Source: Nocardia sp. SYP-A9097 (lineage in GTDB: Bacteria; Actinomycetota; Actinomycetes; Mycobacteriales; Mycobacteriaceae). From it: DNA of 64,000 nt. Shown here one piece after another: positions 28,928 through 37,106 of the stretch; the stretch's first letter is position 1, and each line of letters opens with the position of its first letter. The position numbers and the translations under genes are program-made. A model generated the notes under the pieces. The model saw only the letters and a list, made by a program, of their open reading frames with translations, was not told where the DNA came from and searched no databases. The stretch is from the NCBI RefSeq assembly GCF_009649815.1, contig NZ_WJIC01000005.1, positions 310,001-374,000 on the forward strand, in the 5' to 3' direction.

Positions 28928-29190
28928 GACCTACCTCTGGCTCACCTCATCGAGAGCGCCACGGCCCCCGGGTTGCCATCCAGCACACCGCACAAAGACG
29001 GGTCGATACCAGTGGCAATAAAGCAGATCCGAGGCGAGAGGTTTGTGCATGTGACCAAATTGCTCGGGGAGAGTCTCGGAATGGTTTGGCCGGTCGGCCT
29101 GCGACGTATCGTTTTTTCAAGCCATAGGACCGCCGGACCCCGACCGGGCCGTCCGATCGGGTAGCGGTGCGGCTGTACGAGGAGCCCGCA

Positions 29191-29819
29191 GTGATCACCC
29201 CTACCGCACATGGAGTACAGGACTACATCAGCGCCGAGGAAATCGAATATGTCGACATCCGCTTCTGTGATGTCCCCGGCGTACAACAGCATTTCTCCAT
29301 TCCCGCAACAATGTTCGGACCCGATCTGGTCGAGGAGGGCATCGCGTTCGACGGTTCGTCGGTCCGCGGCTTCCAGGAGGCGGGATATGCGGGTCTGTCC
29401 GATCTGGCCCGCCACTACATCGGCGGCCTCCTGCACCACGCGCCCTCCCTGCTGGCCTGGACCAACCCGACCGTGAACTCCTACAAACGCCTGGTCCCCG
29501 GCTATGAGGCACCCGTGAATCTGGTCTACAGCCAGCGCAATCGCTCAGCGGCCGTACGCATCCCGGTCACCGGAGCCAGCGCCGCCACAAGGACCTCTAC
29601 GAACTCACCCCCGAAGAATCCGCCGAAGTAACCCAGACCCCCGCCAGTCTCTCGGCCGTAATCGACCGCCTCGAATCCGACCACGATTACCTCACCCAGG
29701 GCGGCGTCTTCACCGACGACCTCATCGAAACCTGGATCCGCATAAAGCGAGACAATGAAATAGCCGAAATCAACATCCGCCCCCACCCTTACGAATTCGA
29801 TCTCTACTTCGACGTATGA
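29191..29819 (+). pseudogene. type I glutamine synthetase (GlnA1-like) relic with two large deletions
   Basis: GTG 29191 follows GAGGAG and begins the N-terminal beta-grasp domain ([20 protein letters not shown]... [12 protein letters not shown]). It is fused in frame to [20 protein letters not shown], so some 260 residues including the metal-binding glutamates are gone. After [14 protein letters not shown] about 45 more residues are missing and the frame shifts. The C-terminus ([14 protein letters not shown]... [15 protein letters not shown]) follows to a TGA at 29817-29819. It is a dead copy of a GlnA1-type gene. An active glnA is presumably elsewhere. Confidence 0.9.
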
Positions 29820-30418
29820 AAAAGGCGGGCAAGGGTTTCGGCCACGGATTCCGGGGTGGGCAGGTCGACGAGTGCGTCCGGTGGGCTGAGTCTGCGTTGC
29901 AGCGCGCGTTGGTGCGCGGCTCCGACCAGAAGTAGCGCCGCGGGCCGTGGATCATCGCCGGCGGCCGGGTGCCGGGAGAGTTGGGCGACAACGGCATCCA
30001 CTGCCCGGTGCGGGCCCAGATCGAGATCGCGGCTGCGCTCCAGGTAGACGGCCCGCAGCTCGGCATCGGACTCGACCGCGGCCATGACCGGGATGGTGGC
30101 CAGGAAGAACTCTTCCAGGGTGGTCAGCAGGGTCAGCAGGTCGGCGGGGAGATCGGTTGCGGGGGAGTCGGATCGGTCGGCCAAGAGGTCCTTCAGGGGG
30201 CGCAACTGCTGCTGGATCACCGCTTGCAGCAGGCCCATGCGGTCGCCGAAATGGTAGAAGATGCTCGATTCGGCCACGCCCGCGCGTTTGGCGATCTCCT
30301 TGGTGGAGAGCCGGGCCGCGCCGGATTCGTCCAGGAGTTGCCAGGCTTGGTCGATGACCGATTCGCGCACGCCGGTGCGGGGGCGGCCGCGGGGGCGGGT
30401 CGCGCGCTCGGATGTCAC
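29804..30418 (-). CDS. TetR-family regulator
   Basis: A 204-residue TetR protein with an N-terminal DNA-binding domain (about 18-65: [40 protein letters not shown]). GTG 30418 was chosen because CGAGGAGG lies just upstream. It is divergent from a DUF385 gene 102 bases away and has a clean dyad in between, so it probably represses that gene and itself. Its 3' end overlaps the glnA relic by 16 bases. Confidence 0.88.
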   Translation of the reverse strand: MTSERATRPRGRPRTGVRESVIDQAWQLLDESGAARLSTKEIAKRAGVAESSIFYHFGDRMGLLQAVIQQQLRPLKDLLADRSDSPATDLPADLLTLLTTLEEFFLATIPVMAAVESDAELRAVYLERSRDLDLGPHRAVDAVVAQLSRHPAAGDDPRPAALLLVGAAHQRALQRRLSPPDALVDLPTPESVAETLARLFHTSK

Positions 30419-30477
30419 ATCGCCTCCTCGGATGTTCGGTTGCCGCCCTTGCAGTATGCCGTATGGGGACGTATTTT

Positions 30478-30493
30478 CTGAGTAGCAACTCAG
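30478..30493. promoter_or_regulatory. candidate TetR operator
   Basis: CTGAGT-agca-ACTCAG is a perfect 6-4-6 dyad in the divergent promoter between the TetR gene and the DUF385 gene. Confidence 0.55.
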
Positions 30494-30520
30494 TAAATAG
30501 GTGACTCGGAGGTAGTACCG

Positions 30521-31006
30521 ATGTCCAGCCCCACCAGCGTCCAACCGGGGAGAGCGTCGCGAGTTCAGCGCGCCGCAGACGCCTTCATGCGCAGACTGCT
30601 GCGCTCACCCATGCATCGGATGGTCAGCGACAAACTGCTGATCGTCACCGTGATCGGCCGCAAGACCGGACACGTCTACGAAAACCCCGTCGGGTACGCC
30701 GAATACGATGGAGAGATCCTCATCGGCACCGCCGCACACTGGCATCGCAATCTACGTGCGGGCGAACCTGTTCGGCTCACCCTGCGCAGGCAGATCGTCG
30801 AAGCCGATTGGGTGGTAAGCAAAGACGAGGAGACGGTGGCCGAGTGCTATCGAATCATCCTCGAGCACAACCCGACCCACGGGAAGTTCGCGAAGATCAG
30901 CCTCGACCCGGTCGGACGGGTCAACCGCAAGGAATTGCGGGCATCCATGGATCGAGGCACCGTCGTGGTGCGACTGCGGCCCCGCACGGCTTTACCTGAC
31001 GCGTAA
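30521..31006 (+). CDS. DUF385 deazaflavin (F420)-dependent nitroreductase-family protein
   Basis: A 161-residue Ddn/FDOR-like protein with IGRKTGHVYENPVGYAEYDG and HWHRNLRAGEPVRLTL, the split-barrel segments that hold F420. Compared with the 24353 protein it has a longer C-terminal extension. CGGAGGT precedes ATG 30521. The gene is under a divergent TetR regulator. Substrate unknown. Confidence 0.85.
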   Translation: MSSPTSVQPGRASRVQRAADAFMRRLLRSPMHRMVSDKLLIVTVIGRKTGHVYENPVGYAEYDGEILIGTAAHWHRNLRAGEPVRLTLRRQIVEADWVVSKDEETVAECYRIILEHNPTHGKFAKISLDPVGRVNRKELRASMDRGTVVVRLRPRTALPDA

Positions 31007-31041
31007 TCGACTCTGCGCACCGCGGCGAAGAAGCTTGGTGC

Positions 31042-31401
31042 ATGAGCGAATACGAGAACATTGCACAGCGTTACATCGACAGCTGGAACGAGCGGGAGAG
31101 CGGCAAGCGCCGGGCCCTGATCGACGATCTGTACGCATCCGACGTCGTCTTCACCGACCCACTGGTCGAACTGGTCGGCACCGACGCCGTCGCCGAGATG
31201 GTCGCCGGCGCCCAGGAACAGTTCGCCGGACTGGAATTCGGGCTCGGACCCGTCGACGGCCACCACGATATCGCCCGATTCACCTGGACGCTCGGCGCGC
31301 CCGGAGCCGGCGAGCCCATCGTGATCGGCTTCGATGTGATCACCATCGCCGACGGAAAGATCCAGCGCGTGCACGGATTCCTGGACAAGGTGCCCGCCTG
31401 A
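31042..31401 (+). CDS. SnoaL/NTF2-like protein
   Basis: A 119-residue cone-shaped NTF2-fold protein: YIDSWNERESGKRRALIDDLY, FTDPLVELVGTDAVAEMV and ITIADGKIQRVHGFLDKV. Such proteins act as isomerases, hydrolases or binding proteins for small hydrophobic ligands. It starts 35 bases after the DUF385 gene and is probably co-transcribed, which suggests a shared small-molecule substrate. A strong hairpin follows. Confidence 0.85.
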   Translation: MSEYENIAQRYIDSWNERESGKRRALIDDLYASDVVFTDPLVELVGTDAVAEMVAGAQEQFAGLEFGLGPVDGHHDIARFTWTLGAPGAGEPIVIGFDVITIADGKIQRVHGFLDKVPA

Positions 31402-31409
31402 GTGTTGAG

Positions 31410-31452
31410 TATTCGGTGGTGCGGACGCGAATCATGGCCGCACCACCGGATA
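31410..31452 (+). terminator. terminator after the SnoaL-like gene
   Basis: TATTCGGTGGTGCGG / CCGCACCACCGGATA forms a 15-bp stem with one G-T pair and a 13-base loop. The rest of the 285-base gap up to 31686 shows no gene. Confidence 0.7.
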
Positions 31453-31686
31453 TTCGGTTGTGAGCCCGATCAGGGGGTGGTGCCGTCGGCGCTGGCGCGG
31501 CGGAAACTGTTGTGGGGGAACGTAGTTGAGAGGCGGGGGAGGAGCGGCACCGGCGACCGATGAAGGTCGGCGGGCGGCCGGTCATGCCCGACCGCGTCAA
31601 ACTATGACGTTTCCCTCACTGCCCGCGCGAGTCCGGTGGTGCGCCATACGATCCGGACCTGAAGAATGCGGGAAGGCGAAGAGGCC

Positions 31687-33474
31687 ATGGATCGAAATGC
31701 GTTCGTCGAAGTGATGAACGAGGCGAGCGGCATGCTGGAGTCCGGACGTGCGCCCGAAGCGCTCGCCAGACTCACGGAGTTCGACAATGCACTGCTGAGC
31801 CCACCGGACCCCAAGGACTACGGCTGGGTCGTGTCCTACACCTTCCGGTCCGCGTTCGCCGCGGGCGAATTCGCGCAGGCGCTGCGCATAGCCGAGAACG
31901 GGCCCGCCCGCTTCCCGGCCGACATCCCGCCGGCCACCCTCGCCACCATGTACTCCATGGGCGTGGAGGCCGCCACCCAACTCGGCCGCCCCGACAGCGC
32001 CGTCACCATGGCCGACCGCTGCATCGACATCCGCCGCGGCCACGGTGACCACGGCGAAGTCCTGATGGCCGCCATGACCGCCTGCACCCTGCTCGGCGAT
32101 ATCGAAAGACACGACCTGGCAAGCCGATACGCCCAGCTCCTCATCGCCGAGGGCGACGGCGACCACCGCGCCTACGGTTACTACGCCGTCTGCGCGGCCA
32201 TCGAACACGGCGTCGGCGGGCACCTCGTCGACACCCTGCGCGCCGGCCGCGACTGGCTGCGGTCCCACGACAACGAATTCGCCCGCGAGGCACTGCAATA
32301 CCTGGACAACTCCCCGGCGGTCGCGAACGGCGCAGTCTCGCCCACCGCCCCGCCCCCGTCGAGTCAAGAACCCTTCGCCCCCTCGGGCCAAGACATGTTC
32401 GCGGAGCCCCCGCTCGGGCAAGACATGTTCGCCGAGCCTCCCCTCGGGCAGGACCCGTTCACCCCGCCTCCCTTCGGGCAGGACCCGTTCACTCCGCCTC
32501 CCCTCAGCCCCGACGCGTTCGCCCCGTCACTGCCCGACCAAGCCCCGATCGGCCTGCCACCCCTCGGCCCCGGACCCCTCGGCTCCGTACCCGATGGACA
32601 AGGCCCTCTCGGTGCCGGACCCAACGGGCAAGGACCCGCCGGCTTCGGGCCCAATGGCCAAAGCCCGCTCGCGCCGGAGCCTTTCGGCCAAGTACCCTTC
32701 GGTGACGCACCGGTCGACGGAAATCCCTTGGCGCAGACCCCGTTCGGTGGGGACCCGCTGGGACCGCCACTGCTGGGCCCGGATTCGCTCGGGCTGCCGC
32801 CCCTCGGTCCGCCCCTCGGCGAGGTAGCGCAGACGGAATTGCTGAGCGTCTCCGGGAACGGCATCGAATCCGTCACCGGGCCGAAACAGCCACCGGCAGA
32901 TCAACTCGCGGGCGGCGAGACCGCCGACGCGCTCCTGGAAGCACAGCGGCCAGGTATCGCTGCCGCCGCCTACCGCGCACTCATCGACGACGCGATCGCC
33001 ACCGGCAAACCCGATCCACTGATCCTCGGCAAGTCGGTGCTCGGCATGCTCATGGCGCTCATCTTCGACAACCGAGTCGGCGAAGCCCATTCGGTATGGA
33101 TCGACGAACAGGGACCGACCTATCTCGGCGTCTGGGCCCTCGAAAACGGCCAAACCTCGATCCATGACGCCATGGCCTACAACCTGGTCGCCGCATTCCT
33201 GCACTCCCTCAGCACCGGCGACCCCAATGCCGCCAACCACGCCGTAGACACCCTCATGGGCCGCTGCGTCAACTGGGCCTTCGGCACCGACGCCCAGGTA
33301 GTCCCCGCCATGCTCAACACCTGGCGCCGCCACCTCTACGAAATCCACGAAGGCGAACCCGCACCCGAATACCGCTGGGAACTCACCCAAGCCGAACAAC
33401 GCTGGGGCGGCCCCCTGCCCGAGTCCGCCCTGTACTGGATGCGCCCCTACCCCTGGATCGTCGACTGGCTGTAA
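31687..33474 (+). CDS. TPR-like protein with a Pro/Gly repeat linker (hypothetical)
   Basis: A 595-residue protein with an unusual layout. The N-terminal helical part (about 1-215) reads like tetratricopeptide repeats (ASGMLESGRAPEALARLTEF, GRPDSAVTMADRCIDI). A low-complexity linker (about 220-390) begins with tandem decapeptides GQDMFAEPPL x2 and GQDPFTPPP x2, and goes on with collagen-like G-P-L/G-Q-G-P repeats. A compact C-terminal helical domain (about 415-595) ends YPWIVDWL. No signal peptide or membrane segment is seen. ATG 31687 was chosen from the coding pattern. Family not recognised; a scaffold role is possible. Confidence 0.8.
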   Translation: MDRNAFVEVMNEASGMLESGRAPEALARLTEFDNALLSPPDPKDYGWVVSYTFRSAFAAGEFAQALRIAENGPARFPADIPPATLATMYSMGVEAATQLGRPDSAVTMADRCIDIRRGHGDHGEVLMAAMTACTLLGDIERHDLASRYAQLLIAEGDGDHRAYGYYAVCAAIEHGVGGHLVDTLRAGRDWLRSHDNEFAREALQYLDNSPAVANGAVSPTAPPPSSQEPFAPSGQDMFAEPPLGQDMFAEPPLGQDPFTPPPFGQDPFTPPPLSPDAFAPSLPDQAPIGLPPLGPGPLGSVPDGQGPLGAGPNGQGPAGFGPNGQSPLAPEPFGQVPFGDAPVDGNPLAQTPFGGDPLGPPLLGPDSLGLPPLGPPLGEVAQTELLSVSGNGIESVTGPKQPPADQLAGGETADALLEAQRPGIAAAAYRALIDDAIATGKPDPLILGKSVLGMLMALIFDNRVGEAHSVWIDEQGPTYLGVWALENGQTSIHDAMAYNLVAAFLHSLSTGDPNAANHAVDTLMGRCVNWAFGTDAQVVPAMLNTWRRHLYEIHEGEPAPEYRWELTQAEQRWGGPLPESALYWMRPYPWIVDWL

Positions 33475-33507
33475 TCGGCAGCCGGAGTCGATCGCTAGGC
33501 TGCCGAT

Positions 33508-33867
33508 ATGGCAACCGAGATCTGGCACAACCCCAAGTGCTCGAAGAGTCGCACAGCGAAGGCGATGCTCGACGACACCGGTGTCGAATACGTCGAGCGC
33601 CGGTACCTGGACAACCCGCCCAGCACCGACGAAATCCGCAGCGTCCTGACCAAACTCGCCCTCGAGCCCTGGGACATCACCCGCACCGCCGAGCCCGAGG
33701 CCAAGGAGCTGGGCATCTCGGCCTGGGGCCGAAGCCCCGCCGACCGCGAACGCTGGATCGACGCACTCGCCACCCACCCACGCCTGATCCAGCGCCCCAT
33801 CGTCCTCACGGACGACGGTCGCGCGATCCTCGCCCGCAGCGACGACACCCTCGACGCCCTGCGCTGA
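33508..33867 (+). CDS. ArsC/Spx-family arsenate-reductase-like protein
   Basis: A 119-residue thioredoxin-fold protein. The redox cysteine is in IWHNPKCSKSR and the C-terminal part holds the substrate-site segment LIQRPIVLTDDGRAILAR, as in glutaredoxin-linked ArsC proteins. The second Cys of Spx (CXXC) is replaced by Ser, favouring an ArsC-like role. No ars genes are nearby, so the true substrate is uncertain. It follows the TPR-like gene by 33 bases. Confidence 0.85.
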   Translation: MATEIWHNPKCSKSRTAKAMLDDTGVEYVERRYLDNPPSTDEIRSVLTKLALEPWDITRTAEPEAKELGISAWGRSPADRERWIDALATHPRLIQRPIVLTDDGRAILARSDDTLDALR

Positions 33868-34476
33868 ACTGGAATACCCGAAAGACCAAGAGATACAAAG
33901 ACAAAAGACTCAAAGACAAAAGACGCCAGGACAAGAAGAGCAGAAAACAAGACGAGAAAAAATAGGACAAAACCCCCACCCTCGACCTGGACATGCGATC
34001 ACTGGGACATGAGCGTGGTGTCGTGCGGCGTGTCGCACTGTGAGTTCCCGGTGATCGATCGTCCAACATCGCGAGGGTCTGTTTTGGTGTCTTTGTCTTT
34101 GGTCTTTGGGCTCGAGAAGGTGACCACGGCCGGTCTTCCCGCAGGGAACGGGACGATCCGGGTGTAGTCCGGTAGCTCGAGTCGGGTACGGCAGGCGACG
34201 TGCCCAGCGATGCCTGCTTTGCCACGGAAATCGCATGCGCAAAATGCAACCGTCGCCGCATTGGGCGGCCTCGAACCGCGATCCGTTCCCAGGGCATACC
34301 CGTGATGCTCCAACCGATGTGCCGAGTGTGCACTCGCGGCGGTGTTTTGTCTTTTTCCCCGCCACAGTTGCACACTCGCCCGCCATACCTGCACACTCGG
34401 CAAGCACCCTGCCGGTCGGTAGATGAATCCCGCCCCGCCGCTGCCGGTTTCGTCCAGTTCGGGCGGCGGGCGGATT
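33868..34476. other. gene-free gap with purine-rich tandem repeat and TGCACACTCG repeats
   Basis: No convincing gene lies here. A strikingly A-rich, purine-biased stretch (33873-33966) contains a 15-bp unit CAAAGACAAAAGACT repeated back to back at 33896-33910 and 33911-33925. A pyrimidine-rich inverted relative (TGTCTTTGTCTTTGG, 34087-34101) follows some 170 bases on. Further right are a dyad CGAGTG-tg-CACTCG (34323-34336) and two direct copies of TGCACACTCG (34369 and 34390), 21 bp apart. Long open frames crossing the gap look like non-coding Arg/Pro-rich readings. Confidence 0.5.
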
Positions 34477-34923
34477 TCAAGAGAGTTGGAAGACGGGGAA
34501 TCCCGGTGCGATGGCTGCCAATTCGGCATCCGAGGAGTTCTTGTCCAGGCCCTCGAAGAAGCGGCCCAGCTCCCAGCCCCAGCGGTCGAGGTAAGCGTGC
34601 AGCGCGGGGAGTTTTTCGGCATCGGAGAGTTCGCGGGCGGTGAACGGCTCGGCTTTGCGGCCGAGGCGGAGTTCGCCACCGCCGGCCGCGCGCAGGTTTT
34701 TGACCCAGTCGGTGTGCCCGCGCGGTGCGACCAGGTAGCGGGTGTCGTCGACGATGAGCAGGTTGACCATGGTGGTGCGCCATTCGCCGCTCTTGCGGCC
34801 GCGCACCGCGAGTACGCGGGAACCGCCGACGCCGAGGCCGAGTCCCGGGAGGGTTTTGAAGACGCGGTTCATGATCGTGTCCAGGCCGGAGGGGGTGAGG
34901 TAGCGGTTAGCGAGGTCGTTCAT
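34477..34923 (-). CDS. DUF385 deazaflavin (F420)-dependent nitroreductase-family protein
   Basis: A 148-residue Ddn/FDOR-like protein, third of its kind in the window: VRGRKSGEWRTTMVNLLIVD and PRGHTDWVKNLRAAGG are the F420-binding segments. ATG 34923 follows AGAAGGAAG. The gene is divergent from a TetR gene and has the first copy of that region's dyad directly upstream. The C-terminal helix pair (RWGWELGRFFEGLD) is longer than in Ddn. Substrate unknown. Confidence 0.88.
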   Translation of the reverse strand: MNDLANRYLTPSGLDTIMNRVFKTLPGLGLGVGGSRVLAVRGRKSGEWRTTMVNLLIVDDTRYLVAPRGHTDWVKNLRAAGGGELRLGRKAEPFTARELSDAEKLPALHAYLDRWGWELGRFFEGLDKNSSDAELAAIAPGFPVFQLS

Positions 34924-34944
34924 GATGGCTTCCTTCTCGGTGTG

Positions 34945-35010
34945 AGAGCGGTGCTCTCTGATGTGAACAGTGTGCATGCGTCGGCGCCTCGCTGTCAAGA
35001 GCGGTGCTCT
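34945..35010. promoter_or_regulatory. two identical operator dyads in a divergent promoter
   Basis: AGAGC-ggt-GCTCT occurs at 34945-34957 and again at 34998-35010, 53 bp apart (about five helical turns). They flank the promoter region of the DUF385 gene and the TetR gene, one near each gene. Confidence 0.65.
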
Positions 35011-35050
35011 CGTTTGATTCATATGCTCCGCGACGTGGCACACTGTTCGA

Positions 35051-35740
35051 ATGAGCGTTCCCCGCACCGCCCGCGAACGGGCCCGAGCCGAGATCACCCG
35101 CGAGATCGCCGACGCGGCCCGCCGTCAGCTCGCCGAATCCGGTGCGGCCGCGCTCTCGCTGCGCGCCATCGCCCGCGAACTCGGCATGGTCTCCTCGGCG
35201 CTGTACCGGTACTTCCCGAGCCGCGACGAACTGCTCACCGCACTGATCATCGAGGCGTACAACGCCATTGGCGAGGCGGTGGAGAATGCCGTCGCCACCG
35301 GCGATACGCCGCGGGCGCAGTGGCGGGCCGCGGCCGCGGCGGTGCGGCACTGGGCGATCGGTCATCCGCACGAGTACGCGCTGCTGTACGGCTCGCCCGT
35401 GCCCGGATATCAGGCTCCGCAGGACACCATCCAGCCCGCCTCGCGAGTGCCGATCGCGGCGCTGGGCATTGTCGTAAAGGCATGGGAGAGTGGAACTCTC
35501 GTGCCCGAGGCGGGTGGTATGTCCGCCGAACTCACCGCGCAATCCACCGAGATCGGGGCGCAGATCGCGCCAGGGCTGCCGCCGGAGAGCGTGGCGCGCA
35601 CCGTGGTGGCATGGACGCAGCTCTACGGTGCGGTCACCTTCGAATTGACCGGGCAACTCGTCGGCAGTATGGACCCGGCGGGGCCGTTCTTCGAATACGC
35701 CGTGGAGTTGATGGCCGACCTCATCGGCCTCCCCGCCTGA
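35051..35740 (+). CDS. TetR-family regulator (TetR_C_13-like)
   Basis: A 229-residue TetR protein: DNA-binding helices about 12-60 (EITREIADAARRQLAESGAA, IARELGMVSSALYRYFPSRD) and a C-terminal domain with HEYALLYGSPVPGYQAP, common in actinobacterial TetR proteins. It is divergent from the DUF385 gene and probably binds the two dyads between them. Its 3' end overlaps the convergent DUF4873 gene by 20 bases. Confidence 0.88.
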   Translation: MSVPRTARERARAEITREIADAARRQLAESGAAALSLRAIARELGMVSSALYRYFPSRDELLTALIIEAYNAIGEAVENAVATGDTPRAQWRAAAAAVRHWAIGHPHEYALLYGSPVPGYQAPQDTIQPASRVPIAALGIVVKAWESGTLVPEAGGMSAELTAQSTEIGAQIAPGLPPESVARTVVAWTQLYGAVTFELTGQLVGSMDPAGPFFEYAVELMADLIGLPA

Positions 35741-36104
35741 CGCACAGTCGGCCGAGGTGAATCTCGGCCTGCTCCAAGGGGAATGGTGGTGTGCCGATGC
35801 CGACTATGCGCAGATTTCCCCAAGGGTCGTGCTCCTGGAGCACGCCGCGCGCCGGTGTGCCGCCGGGCAGGGTGAGGAAGACCTGGCCGCGTCCTGGATC
35901 GGGTAATTCGGTGCCCTCGGGTGCGGAAACCCTGCCGTACCAATGGAAATTGCCGTCTATCGGGTCCAGGTGACCGTTCAGGCTCACCATCACGGCGATC
36001 TCCGCACCCGGTGCGTCGAGTAGCGCTGGACCCGAATACTCCGGTGCGGGTACAGGATCCGGGTAATCCGGCTCTGCGGTCACCGGCCGCCGCGAGCGCC
36101 TCAC
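35721..36104 (-). CDS. DUF4873-domain protein
   Basis: A 127-residue DUF4873-like protein (YSGPALLDAPGAEIAVMVSL, HWYGRV, GGTPARGVLQEHDPWGN). The GTG at 36104 shares GTGA with the stop of the upstream diiron oxygenase gene, so the two are translationally coupled. A second GTG at 36083 is possible. The domain is often encoded next to or fused with monooxygenases, which fits a supporting role. Biochemical function unknown. Confidence 0.8.
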   Translation of the reverse strand: MRRSRRPVTAEPDYPDPVPAPEYSGPALLDAPGAEIAVMVSLNGHLDPIDGNFHWYGRVSAPEGTELPDPGRGQVFLTLPGGTPARGVLQEHDPWGNLRIVGIGTPPFPLEQAEIHLGRLCVRRGGR

Positions 36105-37018
36105 AGCAGCCCCCGGCGTCGCCAGATGCGCTTGCCGATCGGTCCGATCAAACCCTGCTTGTCCAGGAACGCACCGAGATTCGCCGCCCCGATGCCGAGC
36201 ACTCGCCGGGCATGCGGATTGGCGCGCGCCATCCGACGGGCCGCGCGGCCGCCCTCGATTCCGGCGCGGGTGTACATGTGCCAGTTCGTCATCAGGTGTA
36301 CGAACAGCGGAGCGGCAATCGCCACGCACAGCCTGGTGTATGCGCGCTCCATGCCCGATATCTCAGGTACCTTGCGTGCCAAGGCATCTCGAGCGAATCC
36401 AATATGCCGCGCCTCCTCGGTCACATGAATTCGCATGGCCCGCGCCACCACCGGCTGCAACTCCGGATCGTCCAGGGTCTGCCGTTGAATCGCGTCGAAG
36501 ATCTCCTCGCCCACAAGCGCACCCACCCACACCATGGAGCCCCGCAGGAACAGTTGCAGCGCGCTGATGGTCAGTCGCTCATAGCGATTGGGCCAGTACG
36601 GCCGCGCCTCGACCTTGTCGATGAGCTTGCCGAACATCATCATGTGGCGGCATTCGTCGCCCATCTCGGTGAGCGTGTAATGCGAGTGCCGGGTGGTCGG
36701 ATCGCCGGACATGAGCTCGCGCAACAGGATTCGGTTCAGCAGGTTCTCGAACCAGATGCCCACCGACAGCACATTCGCCAGTTCCTGGCGGGAGAGTTCG
36801 CGGCGCTGTTCGTGATCCATGGACTCCCAGAGAAGCGTGCCGTACAGCGAGACGACCTCGGCCGGGAGGAAGAGTTTGCGCGGGTCCAGGGGTGCGTCCC
36901 AGTCGATATCGACGACCGGGTCGTAGAACTTCTTCACATGCCCGGCGAGCAAACGCTGGGCGAAGGAATCGCGGGGGAGCATTGTGTTCTCGGGGGAGGT
37001 GATGGCGTCATTGCTCAT
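36101..37018 (-). CDS. AurF-like diiron oxygenase
   Basis: A 305-residue all-helical protein of the p-aminobenzoate N-oxygenase (AurF) group. The expected carboxylate/histidine ligands are visible: LTEMGDECRHMMMF (E-x-x-x-E-x-x-H type), VGEEIFD and HVTEEARHIGFAR. Such enzymes activate oxygen at a diiron centre to oxidise amines or fatty substrates. It is followed by a coupled DUF4873 gene and is divergent from a TetR gene 88 bases away. Substrate unknown. Confidence 0.87.
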   Translation of the reverse strand: MSNDAITSPENTMLPRDSFAQRLLAGHVKKFYDPVVDIDWDAPLDPRKLFLPAEVVSLYGTLLWESMDHEQRRELSRQELANVLSVGIWFENLLNRILLRELMSGDPTTRHSHYTLTEMGDECRHMMMFGKLIDKVEARPYWPNRYERLTISALQLFLRGSMVWVGALVGEEIFDAIQRQTLDDPELQPVVARAMRIHVTEEARHIGFARDALARKVPEISGMERAYTRLCVAIAAPLFVHLMTNWHMYTRAGIEGGRAARRMARANPHARRVLGIGAANLGAFLDKQGLIGPIGKRIWRRRGLL

Positions 37019-37106
37019 GGCAGCATCCTGACTCGAATTACTGATACGCGCTGTTACACTCAGATTAGTGGTACATCATGTATCGGTCAATGAGCGGGTG
37101 GGTATC

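Noticed and set aside
32380..32520. GQDMFAEPP repeats read as a CRISPR-like or mobile repeat
   Set aside because: The repeats are codon-based, in frame, and lie within the coding linker of the TPR-like protein.
33508..33867. Spx-type transcription regulator
   Set aside because: Only one Cys in the CxxS segment; Spx is mainly a low-GC Gram-positive protein. ArsC-like is more likely.
33806..34783. 325-codon minus-strand frame across the gap after the arsC-like gene
   Set aside because: Arg/Pro/His-rich with no motif or ribosome site. It overlaps two real genes at its ends and crosses low-complexity DNA.
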